Positions 51,060 to 60,463 of a stretch of 62,953 nucleotides of DNA are shown one piece after another. Numbering within the stretch: the stretch's first letter is position 1; every line of letters begins with the position of its first letter. The stretch lies in the NCBI GenBank assembly GCA_036393295.1, contig DASWHF010000175.1:1-62953 (forward strand), written 5' to 3'. This DNA comes from DASWHF01 sp036393295. GTDB taxonomy: Bacteria; Pseudomonadota; Gammaproteobacteria; Acidiferrobacterales; UBA6901. The translations under genes and the position numbers were made by a program. Below the pieces are notes generated by a model, which saw nothing but the letters and a program-made list of their open reading frames with translations, searched no databases and was not told the origin of the DNA.

Positions 51060-51263
51060 TCAGTGGCGACGCTGTTTGCCGCGCGGCGATCCATTCTCTT
51101 TCGCCACGCGGTCAACGGGCGGCTCGTCGTCGTCCATCAGTATCCGGTGCGCCGGTCCCTCCAGGTCATCGAACTGGCCGGAACGGATCGCCCACAGGAA
51201 CACGACGATGATGATGGCGACCAGCACCAGCGCCAGGGGAATGAGCAGGTAGAGGATCTCCAT
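51060..51263 (-). CDS. ccoS: cbb3-type oxidase assembly protein CcoS
   Basis: 67-aa inner-membrane protein with one N-terminal helix (MEILYLLIPLALVLVAI) followed by the family motif FLWAIRSGQFDDLEGPAHRIL. Needed for cofactor insertion into cbb3 oxidase. The ATG at 51263 lies 7 bp after the ccoI stop, so it is cotranslated with the copper ATPase. Confidence 0.94.
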   Translation of the reverse strand: MEILYLLIPLALVLVAIIIVVFLWAIRSGQFDDLEGPAHRILMDDDEPPVDRVAKENGSPRGKQRRH

Positions 51264-51270
51264 CGTGCGC

Positions 51271-53784
51271 TCAGCCGCGGCCAGCGTCACGCGCCGGCTT
51301 GTCCACCAGGCGCAGCGCGTTGAGCACCACGGCCAGGGAGCTCGCCGACATGCCGAGCGCCGCCAGCCACGGCGGCACGAACCCGAGCGCCGCGGCCGGC
51401 AGCGCGATCAGGTTGTAGGCCACCGAGCGGCCGATGTTCTGGCGGATGATGCGCAGCGTCTTGCGCGCGGTGCGCACGCCGGCGCCGATGTCGGCGAGCC
51501 GGTCGGACAGCAGCACCATGTCGGCCGACACCGCCGCGAGCTGCGCGCCATCGCCCATGGCGATCGAGACATGCGCCTTGGCGAGCGCCGCCGCGTCGTT
51601 GATGCCGTCGCCGATCATGGCGACCACCGCGCCGTCGCGCTGCAGCCGCTCGATCCGTTCGAGCTTTTTTTCCGGAGAGAGGCCGAAGGCCAGCCGATCG
51701 ATCCCGCAGGCGGCGGCGACCTGGCGCGCGGCATGCTCCTGATCGCCGGTCAGCAGCCAGACCTCGCCGCCCAGGGCGCGCAGTTCCGCGACCAGGGCGG
51801 TGGCGTCGTCGCGCGGCGTATCGGCCAGGGCGAAGGCGGCGAGCAGGCGGCCGTGTTGCGCCAGCAGGACGACGGTGTGTCCGCTGCGCTCGAGCGCGGC
51901 GATCCGCTCGTCCGCCACCGCAACGCCGGCCTGGCGCGCGACGAACGCCGGTGTGCCGAGATAATGCCAGACGCCCGCGATGCGGCCGCGCAAGCCCGCG
52001 CCGGGCGTGTTGTGCAGGTCCTCGGCGTGCAGGTCCGCGGCGCCGCCCGCCGCCTCGCGCAGGGCGCGCGCGATCGGATGTTCCGAGTGCGCCTCGAGCG
52101 CGGCGGCGCGATCCAGGGCATGTGCCGCATCGCGGCCGTCGAAGGTCGACGTCGACGCGAGCGTGAGCCGTCCGTGCGTCAGGGTGCCGGTCTTGTCGAA
52201 CACGAAGTGCGTGGCACGCGCAAGCGTCTCGAGCGCCGAGCCGCGCGTCGTCAACAGTCCACGCCGCGTCAGGCTGCCGGTCGCGGCGGTCACCGCGGTC
52301 GGCGTGGCCAGCGACAGCGCGCACGGACAGGTCACCACCAGCATGGCGACCACGATCGGCAGCCAGGCGTCGTTCCCCGCCTGCCACCAATAGAGGCCGA
52401 TCGCCGCGGTCAGCGTCAGCACGACCGTCACCAGCCAGTTGGCGGCGCGGTCGGCGCTGCGCGTGATCGCCGGCTTTTCGGTCTGGGCGCGCTCCAGCAG
52501 CCGGAGAATGCCCGACAGCACGGTGTCCGGTCCGGTGCGCTCGACCGTCATGTCGAGCGCATTGTCGGTATTGATGCTGCCGCCGATCAGCGCGTCGCCC
52601 GGCGCCTTGGCGCGCGGCAGGCTCTCGCCGGTCAACAGCGATTCATTGACGCTGCTCGTGCCGCGCAGCACGCGCCCGTCGCAGGGCACGGTCTCGCCGG
52701 GCCGCACGCGCACGCGGTCGCCGGCCGCGAGCTCGCCGGCCGCGACCACCTCCTCGCGCTGCGTCGTGCCGTCGCCGATCAGGCGCGTGGCGGTGGCCGG
52801 CGCGGCGTGCAGCAGCGATTCCGAGGCCTCGGCGGCGCGCGTGCGCGCGCCGAGCTCGAAGTAGCGCCCGGTCAGCAGAAAGAACACGAACATCACCACC
52901 GAGTCGTAGTAGACCTCGCCGTGACCGGTGACCGTCGCCGCCACGCTGCCGGCGAAGGCGATGCTGATGCCGAGCGCCACCGGCAGGTCCATGCCGGCGC
53001 GGCTTCTCCGGAGGTCGCGCCAGGCGGCGCGGAAGAACGGCTGCGCCGAATAGCTCAGCACCGGCAGCGTCAGCGCCAGGCTCAGCCAGTGGAAAAAATT
53101 GCGGAATTCGGCCTCCATGCCGTACCAGCGCCCGGCATACAAGGCCACCGCCAGAATCATCACCTGCATGCCGAGCACCCCGGCCACGCCGAGCCGGCGC
53201 AGCTTTTCGCGGCGCTCGCGCTCCAGCACCTGCTGGGCGCGGCCGGGATCGTAAGGATGGGCGAGGTAGCCGATGGCGCTGATGGCCTTGAGGATGTCGC
53301 TCAAATGGGTGCGGGTGTCGTCCCACTTCACCCGCGCGCGCTGCGTGGTGTAGTTCACCGCGACCTCGAGCACGCCCGGGAGCTGCGCCAGGTGGCGCTC
53401 GTTGAGCCACAGGCAGGCGGCGCAGGTGATGCCTTCCAGGATCAGCGCCGCCTCGCGCGTGTCGCCGCCGGTGGCGCGCACGAAGGAACGCTGCACCGCC
53501 GGATTGTCGTAGACGCGTGTCTGGCGCAGGAACTCGGGCAGCAGCTCGCGGCCGGTCGCCGGACGTTCGGTGCGGAAGCGGTAGTAATCGCTCAAGCCCC
53601 CGTCGACGATTGCCTGCGCCACCGCCGCGCAGCCGCGGCAGCACATCGGCCGCGGAGCGCCCTCGATGGTCACGCGCAGGTCGAGACCCTTCGGGACCGG
53701 CAGCCCGCAGTGGTAGCAGGCGGTCCCGCCGGCGCTCGCGGGGCCGGCCGGCGGGCGCTCGGCGGCCGGCAATGGGGCGCTCAT
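51271..53784 (-). CDS. ccoI: Copper-translocating P-type ATPase CcoI/FixI
   Basis: 837-aa P1B ATPase exporting copper for cbb3 oxidase assembly. The N-terminus has a CYHCG/CCRGC cysteine region and a heavy-metal domain with GITCAACLW. Membrane and catalytic motifs are TCPCALSLATPTA (CPC), DKTGTLTHG (phosphorylated Asp), the SEHPIA motif and GDGINDAAAL. The ATG at 53784 starts the FixI N-terminal region. With ccoS it forms a minus-strand unit set apart from the ccoNOQP operon by fnr. Confidence 0.95.
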   Translation of the reverse strand: MSAPLPAAERPPAGPASAGGTACYHCGLPVPKGLDLRVTIEGAPRPMCCRGCAAVAQAIVDGGLSDYYRFRTERPATGRELLPEFLRQTRVYDNPAVQRSFVRATGGDTREAALILEGITCAACLWLNERHLAQLPGVLEVAVNYTTQRARVKWDDTRTHLSDILKAISAIGYLAHPYDPGRAQQVLERERREKLRRLGVAGVLGMQVMILAVALYAGRWYGMEAEFRNFFHWLSLALTLPVLSYSAQPFFRAAWRDLRRSRAGMDLPVALGISIAFAGSVAATVTGHGEVYYDSVVMFVFFLLTGRYFELGARTRAAEASESLLHAAPATATRLIGDGTTQREEVVAAGELAAGDRVRVRPGETVPCDGRVLRGTSSVNESLLTGESLPRAKAPGDALIGGSINTDNALDMTVERTGPDTVLSGILRLLERAQTEKPAITRSADRAANWLVTVVLTLTAAIGLYWWQAGNDAWLPIVVAMLVVTCPCALSLATPTAVTAATGSLTRRGLLTTRGSALETLARATHFVFDKTGTLTHGRLTLASTSTFDGRDAAHALDRAAALEAHSEHPIARALREAAGGAADLHAEDLHNTPGAGLRGRIAGVWHYLGTPAFVARQAGVAVADERIAALERSGHTVVLLAQHGRLLAAFALADTPRDDATALVAELRALGGEVWLLTGDQEHAARQVAAACGIDRLAFGLSPEKKLERIERLQRDGAVVAMIGDGINDAAALAKAHVSIAMGDGAQLAAVSADMVLLSDRLADIGAGVRTARKTLRIIRQNIGRSVAYNLIALPAAALGFVPPWLAALGMSASSLAVVLNALRLVDKPARDAGRG

Positions 53785-53993
53785 GCCCGAGCCCCCCGGG
53801 CGGAGCGGCCGTGATCCAAATGGAAATGAGATCGATTACGCATCTTAACTGCCAGGGTGGTACAGTCCGGGAGACCGCCCGGCCGCGGCGCGTCTCGTCA
53901 ACGGGCGGTCCAGCGGCTACACTAGCAGCCCGTCCTTAGTGAAGGCTCCGGGTGGCCGCGGCGGTTCCGCTGGCTGTCGACCGGAGAGGCCCC

Positions 53994-54773
53994 ATGCCGA
54001 ACGATGCGCTCATCGCCCGCCCCGACCTGGCCCGGATCAAGGTTGCCTGCACGAATTGTACCCTGTATCAGCTCTGCCTGCCGGTCGGCATGGGCGACCC
54101 CGAGTTGGCGCTGCTCGAGGACATAATAAAGGTTAAACGCCCGCTCGCGCGCAGCCAGCACTTGTATCAGATGGGCGACAGCTTCACCTCGCTCTACGCG
54201 GTGCGATCGGGCTCCCTCAAGACCTACGCCCTGACCGAGGACGGGCGCGAGCAGGTCACCGGCTTTCACCTGCCGGGTGAGCTGGTCGGGCTGGATGCCA
54301 TCAGTTCCGAGCGCCACCACTGCGCGGCCAGGGCGCTCGAAACCACCAGCGTCTGCGAAATTCCCTTCGACCGCTTCGAGGATCTGTGGGTGCGCATCCC
54401 GAGCCTGCCGCACCAGCTGTTGCGGGTCATGAGCAAGGAAATGCGCCACGACCAGACCCTGCTCATGCTGCTCGGCAAGAAGGCCGCCGAGGAGCGGCTC
54501 GCCGCCTTTCTGGTCAATCTGGCGGGGCGTTTCGGCCAGCGCGGATTCTCCTCGCGCGAGTACAATCTCAGCATGTCACGCAACGACATCGGCAACTACC
54601 TGGGGCTGGCGGTCGAGACCGTCAGCCGCCTGTTCACCCATTTTCAGGAGTTGAATCTGCTCAACGTCCATCGCAAGAGCGTGCAACTCCTGGATCTGCC
54701 GGCGCTGCAGGCGCTCGCCGGGGTCTCCGAACCGCCGCCCGACACCCGGGCAGGGCAGGGCGGGCGGGTCTGA
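53994..54773 (+). CDS. fnr: FNR-type oxygen-sensing transcription regulator
   Basis: 259-aa Crp/FNR-family regulator. Four cysteines in FNR positions (C19, C22, C28 and C121) would hold an oxygen-labile [4Fe-4S] cluster, and the recognition helix VETVSRLF carries the E..SR of FNR DNA binding. The ATG at 53994 follows GGAGAGG. Its consensus site TTGAT-N4-ATCAA is found upstream of fccA and, with one change, ccoN. Divergent from ccoI. Confidence 0.95.
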   Translation: MPNDALIARPDLARIKVACTNCTLYQLCLPVGMGDPELALLEDIIKVKRPLARSQHLYQMGDSFTSLYAVRSGSLKTYALTEDGREQVTGFHLPGELVGLDAISSERHHCAARALETTSVCEIPFDRFEDLWVRIPSLPHQLLRVMSKEMRHDQTLLMLLGKKAAEERLAAFLVNLAGRFGQRGFSSREYNLSMSRNDIGNYLGLAVETVSRLFTHFQELNLLNVHRKSVQLLDLPALQALAGVSEPPPDTRAGQGGRV

Positions 54774-54888
54774 CCCGGGCAATCGCGCGGAATTCGCCTG
54801 CGGCGAAGTGACCTGGCCACGGGTTTTCAGGAAACTCGCGCTCACGGCAGCCGTGCCATCACTCAAGCACCAGGAGGCGGGAAACACC

Positions 54889-55494
54889 ATGGTCTTACAG
54901 CATGTCTGGGGTCTTTTGACTCATCCGAAGGACGAGTGGAAGAGTATCAAGAACGAACGCTGCACGGTCGCCCGCTGTTACTGCTCGCACGTGCTGTTGC
55001 TCGCGGCGATTCCGGTGGTTGCCTATTTTGTAGGCACTACCCAGGTGGGCTGGGACATCGCCAACCGCGATCCGGTCAAGCTCACCCAACAGAGCGCGTT
55101 GATCATCGCGGCGCTGACCTATGTCACCATGCTGGTCGGGGTCTTCGCCATGGGCAAGTCCATCCATTGGATGGGGCAGACTTACGGTTCCAAGCAGACC
55201 CTGCCGCAGGCGATCGCGCTCGCCGCCTATACCGCCACGCCCTTGTGGCTGATCGGCATCATGTTCCTGTATCCGGTGCTGTGGCTGATTCTGCTGGTCG
55301 GCCTGCTGGCGCTCGCCTATACGGTCTACCTGCTCTATACCGGCGTGCCGATCATGATGGGCGTGTCGCAGGAGCGCGGCTTTCTATTTTCGAGCGCGGT
55401 GCTGGCCGTCGGGCTGGTCATGTTGGTCGGCATCCTCGCCGCCACCGTGATCCTCTGGGACGTCGGCGGGCTCGCGCCGCGTTTCATTAACTGA
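54889..55494 (+). CDS. Yip1-family membrane protein
   Basis: 201-aa inner-membrane protein with five predicted helices and the family start GLLTHPKDEWKSIKNE. The ATG at 54889 follows AGGAGG. It lies between fnr and the ccoN promoter, 116 bp after fnr. Bacterial Yip1-domain proteins have no settled function. Confidence 0.85.
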   Translation: MVLQHVWGLLTHPKDEWKSIKNERCTVARCYCSHVLLLAAIPVVAYFVGTTQVGWDIANRDPVKLTQQSALIIAALTYVTMLVGVFAMGKSIHWMGQTYGSKQTLPQAIALAAYTATPLWLIGIMFLYPVLWLILLVGLLALAYTVYLLYTGVPIMMGVSQERGFLFSSAVLAVGLVMLVGILAATVILWDVGGLAPRFIN

Positions 55495-55547
55495 CCTTAT
55501 TTGCGGATCACCCCGGCTGATGGTCCGGGATGATCCGTCACATGATG

Positions 55548-55589
55548 TTGATCCGGGTCAACACTTTCCCCGGGAATCGCGAATAGCAT
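55548..55589 (+). promoter_or_regulatory. FNR-dependent promoter of ccoNOQP
   Basis: TTGAT-CCGG-GTCAA (55548-55561) matches the FNR consensus with one change. A -10-like TAGCAT at 55584-55589 would place transcription start near 55596, exactly 41.5 bp from the box centre, as in class II FNR-activated promoters. The leader to ccoN is then about 112 bp. Confidence 0.75.
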
Positions 55590-55707
55590 GCCCGCCAGTC
55601 GTGGAGGCAAGTTGCACGATCTGGTTGTTTGCCTATACATAACCATTTCATAATTTGCTAATATTTCGCCGCTTTCGCGTTCGGTAACTTCAACCTCAGG
55701 AGAGCGT

Positions 55708-57123
55708 ATGTCCGCTCAAACAACCTACAACTACAAGGTCGTCCGTCAGTTCGCGATCATGACCATTGTGTGGGGCATCGTCGGCATGGCGGTCGGGGTG
55801 CTGATCGCGGCCCAGCTCGCCTGGCCGGCGCTCAATTTCGACCTCCCCTGGCTCACCTTCAGTCGCCTGCGCCCGCTGCACACGAATGCGGTGATCTTCG
55901 CCTTCGGCGGCTCGGCGCTGTTCGCCACGTCGTATTACGTCGTGCAGCGCACCTGCCAGGCGCGGTTGTTCAGCGACGCGCTGGCGTCCTTCACCTTCTG
56001 GGGCTGGCAGGCGGTGATCGTGGCGGCGGCCGTGACGCTGCCGCTCGGGCTCACCACCACCAAGGAGTACGCCGAGCTCGAATGGCCGATCGATATTCTG
56101 ATCGCGCTGGTGTGGGTGGCCTACGCGGTGGTGTTCCTGGGCACCATCGCCAAGCGCAAGACGCCGCACATCTACGTCGCCAACTGGTTCTACGCCGCCT
56201 TCATCATCACCATCGCGATGCTGCACATCGTCAACAACGCGGCGCTGCCGGTGAACTGGGCCAAGTCCTATTCGGCCTACGCCGGCGTTCAGGACGCCAT
56301 GGTGCAGTGGTGGTACGGCCATAACGCGGTCGGCTTCTTTCTCACCGCCGGTTTCCTTGGGATGATGTACTACTTCGTGCCCAAGCAGGCCGGGCGCCCG
56401 GTGTACTCCTACCGGCTGTCGGTGGTGCACTTCTGGGCGCTGATCTTCACCTACATCTGGGCCGGGCCGCACCACCTGCACTACACGGCGCTGCCGGACT
56501 GGGCGCAGTCGCTCGGCATGGTGTTCTCGCTGATCCTGCTGGCGCCGAGCTGGGGCGGCATGATCAACGGCATCATGACCCTGTCGGGCGCCTGGAACAA
56601 GCTGCGCACCGATCCGATCCTCAAGTTCCTGATCGTCTCGCTGTCGTTCTACGGCATGTCCACCTTCGAGGGGCCGATGATGGCCATCAAGACGGTGAAC
56701 GCGCTGTCGCACTACACCGACTGGACCATCGGCCACGTGCACTCCGGCGCGCTCGGCTGGGTGGCGATGATCTCGATCGGCGCCATGTACTTCGTGATCC
56801 CCAAGCTGTTCGGCCGCGAGCTCTACAGCATCCGGCTCGCCGAGACCCACTTCTGGATCGCGACCATCGGCATCGTGCTGTACATCTCGGCGATGTGGAT
56901 CTCCGGCATCATGCAGGGCCTGATGTGGCGCGCGGTGAATCCGGACGGCACGCTCACCTACAGCTTCGTCGAGTCGGTGCAGGCCATGCATCCGTTCTAC
57001 GTGGTGCGCCTGCTGGGCGGGGTGTTCTTCCTGAGCGGCATGCTGGTGATGGCCTACAACATCTGGAAGACCATCGCCGGGGCGAAGCCGGTCGAGGCCG
57101 CGATCCCGGCCCGCGCCCACTGA
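55708..57123 (+). CDS. ccoN: cbb3-type cytochrome c oxidase subunit I
   Basis: Catalytic heme-copper subunit, 471 aa with about twelve helices. Heme and copper ligand histidines are in RLRPLHTNAVIF, WYGHNAVGFF, AGPHHLHYT and IGHVHSGALGW. It starts with ATG after AGGAGAG and is the first gene of ccoNOQP. The high-affinity oxidase suits life at low oxygen. Confidence 0.97.
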   Translation: MSAQTTYNYKVVRQFAIMTIVWGIVGMAVGVLIAAQLAWPALNFDLPWLTFSRLRPLHTNAVIFAFGGSALFATSYYVVQRTCQARLFSDALASFTFWGWQAVIVAAAVTLPLGLTTTKEYAELEWPIDILIALVWVAYAVVFLGTIAKRKTPHIYVANWFYAAFIITIAMLHIVNNAALPVNWAKSYSAYAGVQDAMVQWWYGHNAVGFFLTAGFLGMMYYFVPKQAGRPVYSYRLSVVHFWALIFTYIWAGPHHLHYTALPDWAQSLGMVFSLILLAPSWGGMINGIMTLSGAWNKLRTDPILKFLIVSLSFYGMSTFEGPMMAIKTVNALSHYTDWTIGHVHSGALGWVAMISIGAMYFVIPKLFGRELYSIRLAETHFWIATIGIVLYISAMWISGIMQGLMWRAVNPDGTLTYSFVESVQAMHPFYVVRLLGGVFFLSGMLVMAYNIWKTIAGAKPVEAAIPARAH

Positions 57124-57134
57124 GGAGAACCGTC

Positions 57135-57749
57135 ATGTCCAAGACTCATGAGAAGGTCGAAACCCATGTCGGTCTGATGGTGCTGCTGATCATCGCGGTG
57201 ATCAGCGTCGGCGGCCTGGTGCAGATCGTGCCGTTGTTCTTCATGCCGACCATGACCGAGCCGGTCGAGGGCTTGAAGCCCTACGCGGCGCTGCAGCTCG
57301 AGGGCCGCGACATCTACGTCCGCGAGTCCTGCATGGTCTGCCACTCGCAGATGATCCGGCCGTTCCGCGCCGAGACCGAGCGCTACGGCCACTATTCCGT
57401 GGCCGGCGAGTTCGTCTACGACCGTCCCTTCCAGTGGGGCTCGAAACGCACCGGTCCCGACCTGGCGCGCGTCGGCGGGCGCTACAGCGACGATTGGCAC
57501 CGCGCCCACCTGATCAACCCGCGCGACGTGGTGCCGGAGTCGATCATGCCGGGCTATCCGTGGCTCGCCCGGAACAGCCTCGACGGCCGCCACATCCAGA
57601 AGAAAATGCGGGTGCTGCGTACCCTGGGCGCGCCGTACACCGACGAGGACATCGAGAATGCCCCGGCGGCGCTCGACGGCAAGACCGAGATGGACGCGGT
57701 CGTGGCTTATCTGCAAGGGCTCGGCACCGCGATCCGGACCCGGAGGTGA
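57135..57749 (+). CDS. ccoO: cbb3-type cytochrome c oxidase subunit II (monoheme)
   Basis: 204-aa membrane-anchored cytochrome c with one N-terminal helix (LMVLLIIAVISVGG) and heme motif CMVCHSQMIRPF; the RTGPDLARVGGRYS segment is typical of CcoO. It begins 11 bp after ccoN. Shuttles electrons from CcoP to CcoN. Confidence 0.96.
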   Translation: MSKTHEKVETHVGLMVLLIIAVISVGGLVQIVPLFFMPTMTEPVEGLKPYAALQLEGRDIYVRESCMVCHSQMIRPFRAETERYGHYSVAGEFVYDRPFQWGSKRTGPDLARVGGRYSDDWHRAHLINPRDVVPESIMPGYPWLARNSLDGRHIQKKMRVLRTLGAPYTDEDIENAPAALDGKTEMDAVVAYLQGLGTAIRTRR

Positions 57750-57751
57750 TC

Positions 57752-57949
57752 ATGAATCTCCCGCTGTTTCACGCGTTCTGGACCGTCCTGCTGATCGTGA
57801 TCTTCGTCGGCATCTGGATCTGGGCCTGGAGCGGCAAGCGCAAATCGGCCTTCGACAAGGCGGCGCGCGCGCCGCTCGAGGACGACCATGAGCTGATTCC
57901 GCCGCCGCCGGGCAGTGCGGCGCGCGCGCCCCGTTCCGGAGAAGAGTGA
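57752..57949 (+). CDS. ccoQ: cbb3-type oxidase subunit CcoQ
   Basis: 65-aa single-helix protein (FHAFWTVLLIVIFVGIWIWAW) with a charged tail rich in Pro, as in CcoQ/FixQ. It stabilises the oxidase. The ATG at 57752 has GGAGG upstream and lies 2 bp after ccoO. Confidence 0.9.
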   Translation: MNLPLFHAFWTVLLIVIFVGIWIWAWSGKRKSAFDKAARAPLEDDHELIPPPPGSAARAPRSGEE

Positions 57950-57950
57950 C

Positions 57951-58865
57951 ATGAACGAATTCACGAGCGCCTTCTGGCCCTGGTATATCTTCGTCCTGGT
58001 GGCCTTGAGCATCGCCGCGGTCTTCGGGCTGATCCGCTGGATGTCGGTCGGCTCGAACCGGCCCACCGAGAAGGCCAAGACCATGGGCCACAAGTGGGAC
58101 GACGACCTCGAGGAGCTGAACAATCCGCTGCCGCGCTGGTGGCTGAACCTGTTCTATATCACGCTGTTCTTCTCGATCGGCTACCTGATCCTGTATCCGG
58201 GGATCGGCATCGCCAAGGGCGTGCTCGGCTGGACCCAGATCAACCAGTATGAACGTGAGATCGAGGCTGCCAACAAACTCTACGGGCCGATCTTCGCGCA
58301 GTACCTCAAGCAGGACGTCCGGGCGGTGGCCGGTGATCCCGAGGCCCTCAAGATGGGCGAGCGCCTGTACCTGACCTACTGCACCGCCTGCCACGGCTCC
58401 GACGCGCGCGGCGGGCCGGGGTATCCGAATCTGCGTGACGCGGACTGGTTGTACGGCGGCGCGCCCGAGCAGATCAAAACGAGCATCATGAACGGCCGCA
58501 TGGGCGTGATGCCGGCCTGGGCCCAGCCGCTGGGCCAGGAGGGCGTACAGAATGTCGCCGAGTACGTGCTGTCGCTGTCCGGCCGGCGCGTCACCGAGGT
58601 GGCGGCCGAGGCGGGCAAGGAGAAGTTCATGCAGATGTGCGTCGTCTGCCACGGCGCCGACGGCCGCGGCAACATCGCCCTCGGCGCGCCCGACCTGACC
58701 GACGGCGTCTGGCTGTACGGCGGCTCGCAGCGTGCCGTGATGGAGACGATCGCCAACGGCCGCCAGGGCCGCATGCCGGCCCACGGCGAGTTCCTCGGCG
58801 AGGCCAAGGTGCACCTGCTGACCGCCTATGTCTACAGCTTCCTGCAGGAGCCCCCGCCTCAGTGA
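57951..58865 (+). CDS. ccoP: cbb3-type cytochrome c oxidase subunit III (diheme)
   Basis: 304-aa protein with two N-terminal helices and two heme c sites, C144-TA-C147-H148 and C230-VV-C233-H234. It is the entry point for electrons from soluble cytochrome c, which here could include FccA. It starts 1 bp after ccoQ and its stop overlaps the GTG start of ccoG. Confidence 0.96.
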   Translation: MNEFTSAFWPWYIFVLVALSIAAVFGLIRWMSVGSNRPTEKAKTMGHKWDDDLEELNNPLPRWWLNLFYITLFFSIGYLILYPGIGIAKGVLGWTQINQYEREIEAANKLYGPIFAQYLKQDVRAVAGDPEALKMGERLYLTYCTACHGSDARGGPGYPNLRDADWLYGGAPEQIKTSIMNGRMGVMPAWAQPLGQEGVQNVAEYVLSLSGRRVTEVAAEAGKEKFMQMCVVCHGADGRGNIALGAPDLTDGVWLYGGSQRAVMETIANGRQGRMPAHGEFLGEAKVHLLTAYVYSFLQEPPPQ

Positions 58866-60463
58866 GCCAGACGCCGAAGGACAGCGGGGACCGGCCGGAA
58901 GACAAGAAAAAAGACAACGGGGGAGGCGAGCAGCGCGTCGCGTCGCTGGTGGAGGCCCAGGAGCAGGTCCGCCGCCAGGCGGCTGAGCGCAAGCGCGAGA
59001 GCGGGCCATCCAAGTCGGAGAAATTCGCTGCTCAGCGCGCCGGCGCCTCCCAGCGCGTCATCACGCTGGTCGAGGCCGACGCGGTCAGCGAGTCGCTCTA
59101 CGCCCGGCACCGGAAGGTCTATCCGCGCCGGGTGACCGGATTCTTCGCCGATCTGCGCGTCATCATGGCGACGCTGACGCTCGGGATCTATTACGGTCTG
59201 CCGTGGATCAACTGGGGCGGCGACCGCCAGGCCTTCCTGATCGATCTGCCGAACCGCAAGTTCCACCTGTTCGCCTGGACCTTCTGGCCGCAGGACCTGT
59301 TCTACCTCACGGCGATCCTGATCATCGCGGCGCTGTCGCTGTTCCTGTTCACGGCCGTCGCCGGGCGCGTGTGGTGCGGCTTCACCTGCCCGCAGACGGT
59401 GTGGACCGAGATCTTTCTGTGGTTCGAGCGCAAGATCGAGGGCGACCGGCCGAAGCAGATGAAGCTCGCCGCCCAGCGCTGGAACCGCGAGAAGATCCTC
59501 AAACGCGGTGCCAAGCACGCGGTGTGGATCGTGTTCGCGCTGTGGACCGGATTCACCTTCGTCGGCTACTTCACGCCGATCAGGGAGCTCGCGGTGTCGG
59601 TTGCGCAGTTCACGCTCGGCCCCTGGGAGACCTTCTGGGTCCTGTTTTACGCCCTCGCCACCTACGGCAACGCCGGCTGGCTGCGCGAGCAGGTGTGCAT
59701 CTACATGTGTCCCTATGCCCGCTTCCAGGGGGTGATGTTCGATCGCAACACCATGATCATCTCCTACGACGAGCCGCGCGGCGAGCCGCGCGGCGCGCGC
59801 AACCGCAACGTCGATCCGAAGTCGAAGCAGCTCGGCGACTGCATCGACTGCACGCTGTGCGTGCAGGTCTGTCCGACCGGCATCGACATCCGCAACGGCC
59901 TGCAGTACCAGTGCATCGCCTGCGCCGCCTGCGTCGACGTCTGCGACTCGGTCATGGACAAGATGGGCTATCCGCGCGGCCTGATCCGCTACACCACCCA
60001 GAACGCCCTGGAGGGCAAGCCGAGCCGCATGCTGCGGCCGCGCGTGCTGGTCTACACCGCGGTCCTGGCGGCGATCACGCTCGCGCTCGTGACCGCGGTG
60101 CTGCTGCGCGTGCCGCTCGCGCTCGACGTCATCCGCGACCGCAACGCCCTGTACCGCGAGACCGACGAGGGCCTGATCGAGAACGTCTATGTGCTCAAGG
60201 TCATGAACAAGGACCGTGACGGCCACGACTACCTGCTGTCGGCGAGCGGCATCGACGGACTGACGCTCCGCCAGCCGGCGCCTCAGTTGCGCATCGCGCC
60301 CGGCGAGGTGCGCGAGGTTCCGGTGAGCCTGGCCGCGGATCCGGCGGCGCTCACGGCGCGCAGCACCAAGGTGCGATTCCATCTGCGTGCCGCCGATGAC
60401 CCCCGGATCCGCACCGAGGCGCAGGCGGCCTTCCTCGGTCCGCTGCCGTTGACACCGCGATGA
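58862..60463 (+). CDS. ccoG: Cytochrome c oxidase accessory protein CcoG/FixG (RdxA)
   Basis: 533-aa membrane ferredoxin-like copper reductase used in cbb3 assembly. It has several helices, WCGFTCPQTVWTE, two [4Fe-4S] motifs (CIDCTLCVQVCP and CIACAACVDVCD) and a C-terminal Ig-like domain. The GTG at 58862 overlaps the ccoP stop. The N-terminus carries a charged extension of about 75 residues not usual in CcoG, with a short internal repeat, EQRVASLVEA (23-32) and SQRVITLVEA (63-72). Confidence 0.93.
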   Translation: MSQTPKDSGDRPEDKKKDNGGGEQRVASLVEAQEQVRRQAAERKRESGPSKSEKFAAQRAGASQRVITLVEADAVSESLYARHRKVYPRRVTGFFADLRVIMATLTLGIYYGLPWINWGGDRQAFLIDLPNRKFHLFAWTFWPQDLFYLTAILIIAALSLFLFTAVAGRVWCGFTCPQTVWTEIFLWFERKIEGDRPKQMKLAAQRWNREKILKRGAKHAVWIVFALWTGFTFVGYFTPIRELAVSVAQFTLGPWETFWVLFYALATYGNAGWLREQVCIYMCPYARFQGVMFDRNTMIISYDEPRGEPRGARNRNVDPKSKQLGDCIDCTLCVQVCPTGIDIRNGLQYQCIACAACVDVCDSVMDKMGYPRGLIRYTTQNALEGKPSRMLRPRVLVYTAVLAAITLALVTAVLLRVPLALDVIRDRNALYRETDEGLIENVYVLKVMNKDRDGHDYLLSASGIDGLTLRQPAPQLRIAPGEVREVPVSLAADPAALTARSTKVRFHLRAADDPRIRTEAQAAFLGPLPLTPR

